Below are positions 26,648 through 35,188 of a stretch of 64,000 nt of DNA, one piece after another. The position numbers and the translations under genes were made by a program. The notes under the pieces are model-generated. The model had not been told where the DNA came from. It did not search any database and saw only the letters and a program-made list of their open reading frames with translations. This DNA is from JBGVSA01 sp049840475 (lineage in GTDB: Bacteria; Pseudomonadota; Gammaproteobacteria; Burkholderiales; Rhodocyclaceae): NCBI GenBank assembly GCA_049840475.1, contig JASGKX010000001.1, positions 1,550,001 through 1,614,000 on the forward strand, in the 5' to 3' direction. The number at the start of each line of letters is the position of its first letter. Within the stretch, counting starts at the first letter, position 1.

Positions 26648-27531
26648 ACCTTGCGTACCTCCGCACGACCGAACAACCCATTGGGGCGCGCAGCGAGTGC
26701 CACGATGACGAGCGAGAAAGTGATGATCTGTGTGTAGCCCGAGCCCAGCGTGGCGGTGACGCTGGCTTCGACGATGCCGAACAGCAGGCCGGCGATCATC
26801 ACGCCCCATGCGCTGGAGATACCGCCGAGAATGGCGACGGCGAAGGCCTTCAAGCCGAACAGCGTGCCCATGTCGGCGTGCACGTTGACCAGCGGCGCGA
26901 TGAGCACGCCTGCTACGCCAGCGAACAGCGTCGACAGCGCAAATGCGGCCGCTACGACGCGGCGGATGGGAATGCCCATCAGGCGTGCGGCGTCGCGGTT
27001 CTGCACCACCGCCAGCATCGCCGTGCCCCAACGCGTGCGGCGCGCAACGAAGTGCAGCGCCCACGCCAGAGCAAGACCGACGAGGGGGATGACCAGTTGC
27101 AGCGGGTAGATGCCCAGGCCTTCGAGCCCGAGCGTCGAGAAATCGATCGGTGTTTGCGCCAGGGGGGACGGCAGGCTGCGCGGCTCCTTGCCAAACGAGA
27201 ACATGACGACGTTATCGAGCACGATGCCCAGCGCCACCGTCGACATCAGCCAGGCGTCCGAGCCGCGGCTGGCGAAGGGGCGCACGGCAAAGAACTCCAC
27301 GAGCAGGCCATAGAGTGCGCACAACAGGAGTGCTGCGCAGATGGCCAGCGCCAGTGGCCAGCCCAGGCCGCGTGCGAGTGCGAACGTGAGCACGGCGCCC
27401 AGCATCATCGAACTGCCTTGTGCGAAGTTGACGGTGCCCGAGACGGCGTAGGTGACATGAAAGCCCAGCGCCATGAGGCCATACATGCTGCCCAGGCCCA
27501 GCCCGCTGACGAGTGCGGAAAGTAAAAGCAT
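26644..27531 (-). CDS. Branched-chain-type ABC importer permease (LivH)
   Basis: 295-residue inner-membrane permease with about eight helices. Family motifs are GSMYGLMALGFHVTYAVSGT, NFAQGSSMMLGA and AVAILGGISSAWGVMIAGLL. The start at 27531 (MLLLSALVSGLGLG) is preferred to the longer open frame to 27573, whose extra residues are polar and unlike the family. Its stop overlaps the LivMGF start. Confidence 0.92.
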   Translation of the reverse strand: MLLLSALVSGLGLGSMYGLMALGFHVTYAVSGTVNFAQGSSMMLGAVLTFALARGLGWPLALAICAALLLCALYGLLVEFFAVRPFASRGSDAWLMSTVALGIVLDNVVMFSFGKEPRSLPSPLAQTPIDFSTLGLEGLGIYPLQLVIPLVGLALAWALHFVARRTRWGTAMLAVVQNRDAARLMGIPIRRVVAAAFALSTLFAGVAGVLIAPLVNVHADMGTLFGLKAFAVAILGGISSAWGVMIAGLLFGIVEASVTATLGSGYTQIITFSLVIVALAARPNGLFGRAEVRKV

Positions 27532-27626
27532 GGTGTATCCGATCGAATTGCTTGTGGGGTGCGGCGGTGCCACACGGCACCGCCTTGCCCGGTCCTCTCT
27601 GCTTATCGTGCTGAAGCGTTATCCGC

Positions 27627-28816
27627 TCAGCGCGACGCCATGCCCACCGGGAGGATGTAGTCGTTGTTGAAGTACGCCCACACGTAGTCGTTCTCGCCCA
27701 GCGCGTCATGCTCTTGCGGCGAGAAAGGCTTCACGTAGGTCTTGATGAGGCCTTCATAGCGGTCGATCTTGTAGAAACCTTCGCGGACCGCGTCGCCATT
27801 GGTCGAGCCGGCCTTGGCGATGGCCTGGGCGACCAGTTGCATGCCGTCGTACGCATTGGCGACACCGACTGCCGGCGTGATGTCATCCACATCCTTGATG
27901 TCCGGATACTTGGCCTTGAGCGCCTTGACGACCTTGTCGCCCACCGGGGACTGCTTGCCGAAGAAGCTATAGGTCTGAACGAAGTGGACGTTCTTGGCGT
28001 TGGGCCCTGCCAGTTCGGTGAAACGGCCACCCGCCGGACCCCAGTGCGAAACCACCGGCACTTTCCAGCCCATGCGGTCGAGCGACTTCACGACTTGTGC
28101 CGAGGGACCGACGTTGCCGACCATGAACAGCGTGTCTGCGCCAGCGGCCTTCAGGCGCGTGAGTTGCGGCACGACGTTAACATCGTTGGCTTCGAACTTC
28201 TCGATGCCGGCCGGCTTCATGCCCTTGGCGGCCAGTGCGGCGACGATGCCTTGCTCGTTGGATTCGCCCCATGCGTTGTTCGACCAAAATGAGGCCGGGC
28301 TTGGCGGCCTTGAAGGTCTTCTGCGAGTAGCTGAGCATCGCCTTGTCGACAATCTCATCGACCGCCGATACGCGGAACGCATAGTTCGACCTTGGCGCCG
28401 TTCTTGGTGATCGGCGTGCCGGCTGCCCACGGGCCCATGAACGGCACTTTCTCCTGGTTGGTCATCTGCACGATGGCGACCGACACAGGCGTATCCAATC
28501 CGCCGAACAACACCGCGACCTTTTCCTTGTAGATCAACTCGCGCGCAGCGGTCACGCCCTTGGCCGGATTGCCTTCATCGTCGCGGCGCACCAGTTCGAG
28601 CTTGCGTCCGCCGAGCAGACCGCCCTTGGCGTTGATTTCTTCGATCGCGATCGTCATGCCGCGGGTGAGTGCTTCGCCCGCCAGCGCGGACTGGCCCGAT
28701 AACGCGGTCACCAGGCCGATCTTGATCGGTTCGGCGGCAAATGCGTGGGGGGCGGCGGACAGAGCGAAGGCGGCCATCGATGCGGCCAGCACGGTGCGAC
28801 GGGTGACGGATTGCAT
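27627..28816 (-). pseudogene. Branched-chain-type ABC substrate-binding protein, two frameshifts in this sequence
   Basis: Periplasmic binding protein of the LivJ/LivK class for the adjacent importer. The 5' frame (ATG at 28816) gives a signal peptide ending PHAFAA and IKIGLVTALSGQSALAGEAL, up to about 28385. The 3' frame, ending at 27627, carries NNAWGESNEQGIVAALAAKG, HWGPAGGRFTELAG and VKPFSPQEHDALGENDYV. Two breaks lie at 28384-28390 and 28278-28284, both GTTCGAC on the plus strand. Deleting one base at each restores KVNYAFRVSAVDEIVDKA and LILVNNAWGE. It is very probably intact in the cell. Confidence 0.87.
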
Positions 28817-28885
28817 GACTCGTTCTCCAGATAGAAAGCTGCGTGGTCAGAGTGGTGGACTCCTGGGAGCCTCGATCCGTCCGGA

Positions 28886-28901
28886 TGCACGAAGCATGCC
28901 A
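28886..28901 (-). promoter_or_regulatory. Candidate sigma-54 promoter for the ABC importer operon
   Basis: On the minus strand it reads TGGCATG-CTTC-GTGCA, against the consensus TGGCAYR-N4-TTGCW, with one mismatch and the required 10 bases between GG and GC. The start codon of the binding protein is about 70 bases downstream. Inferred from sequence only. Confidence 0.6.
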
Positions 28902-28945
28902 TTGTTGCCAATGTTTATTTAAAAATGCCGACAAGGCTGTATTTG

Positions 28946-28959
28946 GATTGTCGACAATC
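28946..28959. promoter_or_regulatory. Perfect 14-bp palindrome, likely GntR (FCD) operator
   Basis: GATTGTCGACAATC is fully palindromic and sits between the two divergent promoters. The same sequence, with one change, occurs upstream of the GntR gene at 31705. Confidence 0.7.
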
Positions 28960-28975
28960 TGGCACAGCCTATGCT
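28960..28975 (+). promoter_or_regulatory. Candidate sigma-54 promoter for the catabolic gene arm
   Basis: TGGCACA-GCCT-ATGCT has GG and GC separated by 10 bases and one mismatch in the -12 element. It directly abuts the 14-bp palindrome and lies about 80 bases before the start at 29056. Confidence 0.55.
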
Positions 28976-29055
28976 CACAAGGTCATGCAGGCCGCACGTG
29001 TCCAGGCGATAGCCGACAGGGCGCACCGGTGCGGTGCAGACAAGGAGAAAAACCA

Positions 29056-29529
29056 ATGAGTGATGCATCAAGGCAGGGCGCGGTTGCCCTCGAAGAGATC
29101 CCGACTGAACCGGGGGCGCTGGTCGAAGCGTTCCTGCGGGTGATCATGATTCCCGACCCCGAAGGTGCGCGCCGTTTCACTGACCCCGCCATGCGTATCC
29201 GCTTTACCGGAGGGCGTGAGATGCGCGCCCCCGCCGATTGCAGTGCCTTCAACGCGGGACGCTACGCGTGGGTGAAGAAGCGCTTCGAGCGCACCGACGT
29301 CGTCGCCGGTGCGACCGCCGAGGAGGCCGTGGTCTACAACATCGGCACGCTGTATGGCGCCTGGCCCGACGGTACGCCGTTCGAAGGCAACCGGTACGTG
29401 GACCGCTACGTCGTGCGTCACGGACGCATCGTGCAGATGGATGTATGGAACGACAGCGCCGAATGGATGCTTGTACGCGCGGGGCTGGCCGAGCCGTGGC
29501 CGTCACCCATGGCGGAGCGCCGCGCATGA
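29056..29529 (+). CDS. SnoaL-like (NTF2-fold) protein of unknown function
   Basis: 157 residues starting MSDASRQG, with AAGGAG 11 bases upstream. The fold is suggested by GALVEAFLRVIMIPDPEGAR, FTDPAMRIRFTGGREM, WVKKRFERTDV and GNRYVDRYVVRHGRIVQMDV. It is unlike the other NTF2-type protein at 23703. Its stop overlaps the next start as ATGA. It may be a small isomerase or hydrolase in the pathway, or an accessory protein; no catalytic residues can be assigned. Confidence 0.75.
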   Translation: MSDASRQGAVALEEIPTEPGALVEAFLRVIMIPDPEGARRFTDPAMRIRFTGGREMRAPADCSAFNAGRYAWVKKRFERTDVVAGATAEEAVVYNIGTLYGAWPDGTPFEGNRYVDRYVVRHGRIVQMDVWNDSAEWMLVRAGLAEPWPSPMAERRA

Positions 29530-30428
29530 GTGACTTTGGCCCGCTGCGCCATCATCAGCGCTTTGACTACAGCCCCATCACACGTCGTGCCCAATACCGC
29601 TGGCCGGGTACGGGTGGAGGCGCAGGGCTGGCGGTGTACATCGGATTCAACCTCGAACACTTCGCATTTGGTGAAGGTCTGGGCGCATGCATCGGCCCGG
29701 TCTCGCCGCAGCCGGACGTGCTCAACTACAGTTGGCGCGAATATGGCAATCGGGTGGGGGCGTGGCGTTGCCTGGACCTCTTCGACAGCCTCGCGCTGCC
29801 GACTGGCGCCATCGTCAACAGTGCGCTCTACGATCATTGCCCGGAACTGATCGCGGCCTTCGCTGCGCGGGGCGACGAACTGATCGCGCACGGCCACAGC
29901 AACGCACAGCGCCAGGGCGACTTCGACGAGACAACCGAGCGCGCCTTGCTGGCGCATTGCCGCGAACGCATCGGGCGCGAGAGTGGTGCGTTACCGACCG
30001 GATGGCTATCGCCGTGGATATCGGAGAGTCCCGTCACGCCCGATCTACTGGCCGAGACGGGCTACCGCTACACGCTCAACTGGTGCCACGACGATCAGCC
30101 GCATGCCATGCGCACGCGTGGCGGGCAGGAGTTGTGGTCGGTGCCGTATCCGCAAGAGGTGAATGACATTCCGATGATCGTGGCGCGCCAGATGGACGGG
30201 CGTGATTTTGCCGATCTCATCATCGACAACTTCGACGAAATGCTCCTGCAGTCGCGCGAACAGCCGCTCGTCATGGGCATCGCCTTGCATCCGTACATCG
30301 TCGGCCAGCCGTATCGACTGCGTCACCTGCGCCGCGCCCTGATGCACGTAGCGAAGGCGCGCGACGAAGGGTTCGCGTGGATCGCCACGCCTGGGGACAT
30401 CTGCGCTCACGCTGCGCGCCACGCGTGA
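29526..30428 (+). CDS. Polysaccharide-deacetylase-family hydrolase (PuuE-like)
   Basis: 300 residues without a signal peptide, so cytoplasmic. Features shared with the allantoinase PuuE branch of the NodB fold are WREYGNRVGAWRCLDLF, PTGAIVNSALYDHCPEL, GDELIAHGHSN and LPTGWLSPWISESPVTPDLL. The family acts on C-N bonds as well as sugars, and some members open ureide rings. The ATG at 29526 overlaps the previous stop. The substrate is not known, but the amide-hydrolase neighbours favour a ureide or amide substrate over chitin or peptidoglycan. Confidence 0.8.
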   Translation: MSDFGPLRHHQRFDYSPITRRAQYRWPGTGGGAGLAVYIGFNLEHFAFGEGLGACIGPVSPQPDVLNYSWREYGNRVGAWRCLDLFDSLALPTGAIVNSALYDHCPELIAAFAARGDELIAHGHSNAQRQGDFDETTERALLAHCRERIGRESGALPTGWLSPWISESPVTPDLLAETGYRYTLNWCHDDQPHAMRTRGGQELWSVPYPQEVNDIPMIVARQMDGRDFADLIIDNFDEMLLQSREQPLVMGIALHPYIVGQPYRLRHLRRALMHVAKARDEGFAWIATPGDICAHAARHA

Positions 30429-30474
30429 GTCCATTGCCTTCGTACGAACAACACTACTGAAAAGACTGCTTCAC

Positions 30475-31665
30475 ATGACCACTGATTTCTCTATTCAAGA
30501 CAGCGTCAATGCATGGGTGCCACACGGCCGTTTCGTGATCGAGGGAGCGTCGCACGGGCCGCTCTCGGGACTTCGCTTTGCGGCCAAGGATCTGTTCGAC
30601 GTTGCGGGTCACCCCACTGGCGCAGGGAACCCGGTGTGGCTCGACACCCATGCGCTACCGACCCGGCACAGCGCGTTGGTGGAGCGCTTGCTTGCGGCAG
30701 GCGCAACGCTAACGGGCAAGGTGATCACCGACGAACTGGCCTACAGCATCCACGGCGACAACGCGCACTACGGCATGCCGATCAATAGTGCCGCGCCCGA
30801 TCGCATCCCCGGTGGTTCATCGAGCGGGTCGGTCGCAGCGGTCGCCGCCGGGCTGGTGGACTTTGCGCTCGGCACCGATACGGGCGGCTCCACGCGCGTG
30901 CCCGGCAGCTACTGCGGCGTTTGGGGCTTGCGCCCGACCCACGGGTTGTTGCCGGTCGATGGCCTGGTGCCACTGCACCCCGCCTATGACACACCGACAT
31001 GGCTGGCGCGCGATGCGCGAACGTTCCTGCGCGTGGGCGAGACCCTGCTGCCGCCGTCGTCGCTGTCCCCGCAGCGCGCGCTGGCGTTGAGCGATACCTG
31101 GTCACTCGCCGAAGAGAGCTTTCAACCGCTGTTGAAGAATGTGTTTGCGCTGCTGTCGCGCAGTCTGCGAGGCGAGTCGATGGCCGTCGCGGGCGAAGAA
31201 GGGCTCGACGCATGGCGCCAGATCTACGTTACGAGCGGCGCGTTCGAAGGCTGGCAGGCGCATGGCGAATGGATTTCAACGCACGAGCCGCGTTTTGCAC
31301 CTGCCATTGCCTCGCGCTGGACCCACGCAGCGTCGGTGACCGCGGAGCAGGCCGATGAGGCCGTCGCGCAGCGCTCGCGCATTCGTCAGCACGTACGCGA
31401 CCTGCTGGGCTACGACGCGGTGGCCGTCGTGCCTTCTGCCGCGAGCGTAGCGCCTTTGCGTTCGGCGGGCGGCGCGGAGATCGACGACATCCGCATGCGT
31501 ACCTTGCGCATCTGTTGCGTGGCCGGACTGGCTGGGCTGCCGCAGGTGACCATGCCATTCCGCACGCGCGAAGGGCTGCCCGCCGGCGTGTCGCTGATCG
31601 GCCCGGCAGGGAGTGATCTGGCGCTCATTCGTCTAGCGGTGGCGTTGCATGCCGCACTGGCCTGA
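30475..31665 (+). CDS. Amidase-signature family amidase
   Basis: 396-residue Ser-cisSer-Lys hydrolase. The catalytic Lys38 is in AAKDLFDVAG, the cis-Ser lies in GGSSSGS (113-119), and the nucleophile Ser139 is in TDTGGSTRVP. It is shorter than the usual 450-500 residues, so the variable middle part is reduced. It would release ammonia from an amide made by, or fed into, the neighbouring enzymes. The start at 30475 has only a weak ribosome site. Confidence 0.9.
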   Translation: MTTDFSIQDSVNAWVPHGRFVIEGASHGPLSGLRFAAKDLFDVAGHPTGAGNPVWLDTHALPTRHSALVERLLAAGATLTGKVITDELAYSIHGDNAHYGMPINSAAPDRIPGGSSSGSVAAVAAGLVDFALGTDTGGSTRVPGSYCGVWGLRPTHGLLPVDGLVPLHPAYDTPTWLARDARTFLRVGETLLPPSSLSPQRALALSDTWSLAEESFQPLLKNVFALLSRSLRGESMAVAGEEGLDAWRQIYVTSGAFEGWQAHGEWISTHEPRFAPAIASRWTHAASVTAEQADEAVAQRSRIRQHVRDLLGYDAVAVVPSAASVAPLRSAGGAEIDDIRMRTLRICCVAGLAGLPQVTMPFRTREGLPAGVSLIGPAGSDLALIRLAVALHAALA

Positions 31666-31704
31666 TCCAGTTGTGGCACTCTATGTCGCCCCAATGACGT
31701 ATCG

Positions 31705-31718
31705 GATTGTTGACAATC
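31705..31718 (+). promoter_or_regulatory. Second copy of the GntR-type palindrome
   Basis: GATTGTTGACAATC differs by one base from the palindrome at 28946. It lies 25 bases before the GntR start, which suggests autoregulation. Confidence 0.68.
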
Positions 31719-31742
31719 TTCCACTCGAACCGTCACGCATTC

Positions 31743-32507
31743 ATGTCACGCAAGCGCATTGCCCGGCCGGAAAGCGGCCCTGATATCCGTCGCAGCAAAC
31801 AGGCCGAGCCCATGGCTGAAGACGAGCAAGGCGGGCACTCGTCCGAGGAAATCGAAGCGCGCATTTACGATGCGGTCTTCGAGAGCGTCATGACCCAGCG
31901 GCTCTCGCCCGGCACCAAGTTGCCCGAGGCGTCGTTGTGCGAAATCTTCGGCGTCAGCCGGGCGATGGTGCGCAAGGTGCTGCAGCGCCTTGCGCATGAC
32001 CACATTGTCGAGCTGCGGCCCAACCGGGGGGCGATCGTCGCCGCCCCCACGCCGGAAGAAACCCGCAAGACATTCGAGGCGCGCCGCGTGCTCGAATCCG
32101 CCATCGTGCGGCTGGCGGCCGCCAATGCCACGCGCGCCGACATCGCCGCGCTGCGCACCATGCTCAAGCAAGAGCACAACGCCATGCATCGCCTGCCTCA
32201 GCCCCAGTGGGCGCGGCTGGCCAGTGGCTTTCACATGAAGCTGGCCGAAGTGGCGGGCAACCCGATTCTGCAGCGTTACCTCATCGAACAGGTATCGCGT
32301 TGTTCGTTGATCGTTGCGCTGTATGAACCGCCGGGCAATGCCGCCTGCGAGCACGACGAACACGCGCGGATCGTCGATCTCATCGAGCAACGCGACGCCG
32401 AAGGCGCCGTCCGCCTGATGGAAGAACATCTGGACGTGCTCGAGAAAAACATCAACCTCGAACCGGAATCCGAGGAAAAGAGCCTGGCGAGAATGCTGGG
32501 GCTCTGA
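31743..32507 (+). CDS. GntR-family regulator, FCD subfamily (HpxS-like position)
   Basis: 254 residues. The N-terminal winged helix spans about 35-105 (LSPGTKLPEASLCEIFGVS, AMVRKVLQRLAHDHIVELRP). The all-helical FCD ligand domain spans about 110-245, with a metal-site pattern in ETRKTFEARRVLE, FHMKLAEVAGNP and HDEHARIVDLIEQRD. The ATG at 31743 follows the second palindrome; a later ATG at 31812 is possible. It likely controls the divergent catabolic operons through the palindromes at 28946 and 31705. Confidence 0.9.
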   Translation: MSRKRIARPESGPDIRRSKQAEPMAEDEQGGHSSEEIEARIYDAVFESVMTQRLSPGTKLPEASLCEIFGVSRAMVRKVLQRLAHDHIVELRPNRGAIVAAPTPEETRKTFEARRVLESAIVRLAAANATRADIAALRTMLKQEHNAMHRLPQPQWARLASGFHMKLAEVAGNPILQRYLIEQVSRCSLIVALYEPPGNAACEHDEHARIVDLIEQRDAEGAVRLMEEHLDVLEKNINLEPESEEKSLARMLGL

Positions 32508-32600
32508 TCGGAGCGCGACTGCCCTTTTGACTGTTTGTGAAACGGATCAGGGCTGGATGAGGGAGAATTCGCAGCCGTTGCCAACTCCTGTTCCGGTTTC

Positions 32601-33734
32601 ATGACTGCTGCCGCAATGCCCCTGCCGAACGATGGGTTGACCCATTGGCGTGTGTCGCTGCCTTTTGTGCTGTTGTGCGTGACGGTGTCGCGCCTCATCG
32701 TGCTTGCGACGGCCGCCTATTTCGCGAAAGACGGCGACGTCGGGCGCGCCATGTGTCAATGGGACTGCGGCTGGTACTCGGGAATCATGGCTCGCGGTTA
32801 CCAGCCGGAGGCCAATGCGCACCCCGCTGGCGATGCCGCCAACTGGGCGTTCTTCCCCTTTTTCCCCTACATGGCGCGGTGGTTGGCGGCGCTGAGCGGC
32901 GTGGACGTGTTGCTCACTGCGTTGGTGATGAATGCGGTGGCCTTCGTGGGCACATGCGCGATGCTGTATCAGTACTTCCTTCGCCTCGTCGGGAGGGATT
33001 CCGCCGCCTTCGCTGTGTTGCTGTTCGCCTTTTGCCCCTTGTCGCTGTACTTCTCGGCGCCATACACCGAGTCGCTGTTCCTGTTCAGCATCGTCGCTGG
33101 CGTCCTGCTGTTGCAGGATGGTCGCTTCCTGATGGCGGGGCTGGCGGGTGCGGTGGCCAGCGCGACACGCAACAGCGGTTTTCTGTTCGGATTCATTTAT
33201 CTCGCGTACGCATGGCATGCATGGGGTGGCTGGCGGGGGATGAAAACGCTGTCGCCGCTGAACCTGCGCATCGTGCTCGGACTCTTGCTGGTGCCGGTCG
33301 GGCTGGAGCTTTACGCGTTGTTCCTGCATTCATTGATGGGGGACGCGCTGGCGTTCTCGCACGTACAGCGCGCCTGGGGGCGCGTGTTCTCCAACCCGGT
33401 CTCCGCACTGTGGAGTGGGCTGGCTGCGCCTGGCTATCTCGTGCGCATCCGCGTCGTAATGGTATTGGCCGCGCTGTTCGGAGCCTGCCAGGCATGGCGC
33501 TGGGGCAAGCGCGGCGAAGCAGTCTTCTGCGCTTTGTCGATCCTGTTGCCCGCTTCGACAGGCTCGCTGGATTCGCTGCAGCGGTACGTGGCGACTTCGC
33601 TCGCATTCGTGTTTGTTCTCGCCTGGGTCGCTATGCGCTTGCCGCGCGCCCGATGGGTGCTGCTCGGATGTTTCGCGCTGACGATGCCGTGGACGGTGCT
33701 GCGCTGGACGGAGGGCTGGTATGCCCTTCCTTGA
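32601..33734 (+). CDS. PIG-V-like mannosyltransferase family membrane protein
   Basis: 377 residues with about nine membrane helices. The first luminal/periplasmic loop has the family pattern CQWDCGWYSGIMARGY, with the acidic residue expected for a GT-C enzyme, and AFFPFFPYMARW follows. SAPYTESLFLF and ASATRNSGFLFGF are also typical. It would transfer a sugar from a lipid carrier on the periplasmic side. The acceptor is unknown. Its stop overlaps the start of the next gene. Confidence 0.8.
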   Translation: MTAAAMPLPNDGLTHWRVSLPFVLLCVTVSRLIVLATAAYFAKDGDVGRAMCQWDCGWYSGIMARGYQPEANAHPAGDAANWAFFPFFPYMARWLAALSGVDVLLTALVMNAVAFVGTCAMLYQYFLRLVGRDSAAFAVLLFAFCPLSLYFSAPYTESLFLFSIVAGVLLLQDGRFLMAGLAGAVASATRNSGFLFGFIYLAYAWHAWGGWRGMKTLSPLNLRIVLGLLLVPVGLELYALFLHSLMGDALAFSHVQRAWGRVFSNPVSALWSGLAAPGYLVRIRVVMVLAALFGACQAWRWGKRGEAVFCALSILLPASTGSLDSLQRYVATSLAFVFVLAWVAMRLPRARWVLLGCFALTMPWTVLRWTEGWYALP

Positions 33735-34332
33735 TCGCACCCCCGTTGTGGCGACGAAGGCCTGCCTGCTGACGCTCATCGCGCTCGTGGCAGCGTTCCA
33801 TGTGTATGTTGCATATGTCATGGCGACGCCAAAGGTGGACGAAGCCTATCGTCTGTATTTCATCGAGCGGCGCAGTATCCCCTGGCGCACTTTGCTCAGC
33901 CTTGAACCTTACCGGCTGGGCGAGCGGATGGACTTCGCGGACGAGCGCTGGGCGCCTCAACTCATCAATTTCTCGGTGTCCGAACAGTCCGGCATGCGTA
34001 TGGCCAACAATCGCGCGGAAGTTGTCTTGAATCTCGCTGACAGCAAGCCGCGTGCGCTGGTCATCGAAGGCATGGCTGCCGTGACCGACAAGCTGCCACG
34101 TCAGCGAGTCGCGGTGAGCCTGAATGGCCAGAAGATCGGAGAGCTGACCTATGAGTCCCGCGACATACGCACCGATGTGATGACGATTCCGGCAACAGCG
34201 CTGCTTGATGATCGCCACCACCTCGTCATTGAGTTTTCGGCCCGCAAGCAAAAGCCTTGGCTACCGGGCAAGCAACACGTGTCTTATGGCATTGCTGCGC
34301 TGACGCTACGCCCGTCGGTTCCCGCGCATTGA
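33721..34332 (+). CDS. Membrane-anchored protein of unknown function, partner of the PIG-V-like gene
   Basis: 203 residues with one N-terminal membrane helix (about 12-32) and a periplasmic beta-rich domain, for example RAEVVLNLADSKPRALVIEG and QRVAVSLNGQKIGELTYE, which look like a jelly-roll or carbohydrate-binding fold. It overlaps the upstream gene by 14 bases, so it is translationally coupled. Not recognised; no enzyme motif. Confidence 0.65.
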   Translation: MPFLDRTPVVATKACLLTLIALVAAFHVYVAYVMATPKVDEAYRLYFIERRSIPWRTLLSLEPYRLGERMDFADERWAPQLINFSVSEQSGMRMANNRAEVVLNLADSKPRALVIEGMAAVTDKLPRQRVAVSLNGQKIGELTYESRDIRTDVMTIPATALLDDRHHLVIEFSARKQKPWLPGKQHVSYGIAALTLRPSVPAH

Positions 34333-34333
34333 C

Positions 34334-35188
34334 TCAGCGCGAGGGAGGGCGCGTCACGCCCTCGCACGGGTCGCCGCGATCAATCGGTGCGAGGGTGATG
34401 ACGGCGTCGAACTGTCCTTCCGGCGCACCACCTTCGACAAAGCCGACGGCAATCACGTCGTTCGGCGCCACGCCCGACAGCCAACGTGCGACGCCGATGT
34501 CGCGGCGCACATGTCCGTTCCCTGCCAGCAACACGACGCCCTCTGGTGCATAGGCCTGCACGGCGCGTGCCATGCCAGCGTCGCGCGCCACCTGGGCGCG
34601 CACCATCAAGGGCAACATCGCGGGCGGCAGCATGCCGCAGTGTCCGTCGTTGACGGCACGCGTCTGGGCATGATCGATATCGGCGGGCAAGGGCTGGTCG
34701 AGCCCTGCCGTGCGAATGGTGTCCGCGTCGAACACTGCGCTGAAGCCTTCGCGCATTACGCGTGCGGCATCCGCACGCGACACATTCGCTGCGACGATGC
34801 GCAAGTGCTGTTGCAGGGCGAGATCGATCACCGGTTCATAGAAGCGCCATTGCCAGCCGGCATTGGCAGGGGATGCAGCGCGGATGACGCATGCAGCATC
34901 CGTGCAGGTGCGCAGGGCATCGTCCAGCGCGGCTTGGCGATCGAGGTCGAATTGCTCCATGGCGATGACCGGTCGCCAGCCTGCATCGACGCGGCGCTTG
35001 AGCATGTCGAAACGTATGCGATGGCCTTCGGCGTTGTCGTGCACCTCACCCAACAGCACGACGTGTCGCGCCGCGATGCGCTGGTCGAGCGATGCCGTCG
35101 GACCCGATGTCGCACAGGCGGCAAGCGTCAGGGCCAGTAGCGGCGTGATACAACGGGCAACGTGCAATCGATTCAAGGCTGTCCTCAT
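34334..35188 (-). CDS. ChaN-family haem/iron-regulated lipoprotein
   Basis: 284 residues. The lipoprotein signal ends LAACATS. The ChaN domain has VVLLGEVHDNAEGHRIR near its N terminus, AMEQFDLDRQ, and VVLLAGNGHVRRDIGVARWL near the C terminus. ChaN of Campylobacter binds two haems per dimer and PhuW is its Pseudomonas counterpart, which fits the last position of this haem operon. Its start overlaps the HmuV stop by four bases. Confidence 0.87.
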   Translation of the reverse strand: MRTALNRLHVARCITPLLALTLAACATSGPTASLDQRIAARHVVLLGEVHDNAEGHRIRFDMLKRRVDAGWRPVIAMEQFDLDRQAALDDALRTCTDAACVIRAASPANAGWQWRFYEPVIDLALQQHLRIVAANVSRADAARVMREGFSAVFDADTIRTAGLDQPLPADIDHAQTRAVNDGHCGMLPPAMLPLMVRAQVARDAGMARAVQAYAPEGVVLLAGNGHVRRDIGVARWLSGVAPNDVIAVGFVEGGAPEGQFDAVITLAPIDRGDPCEGVTRPPSR

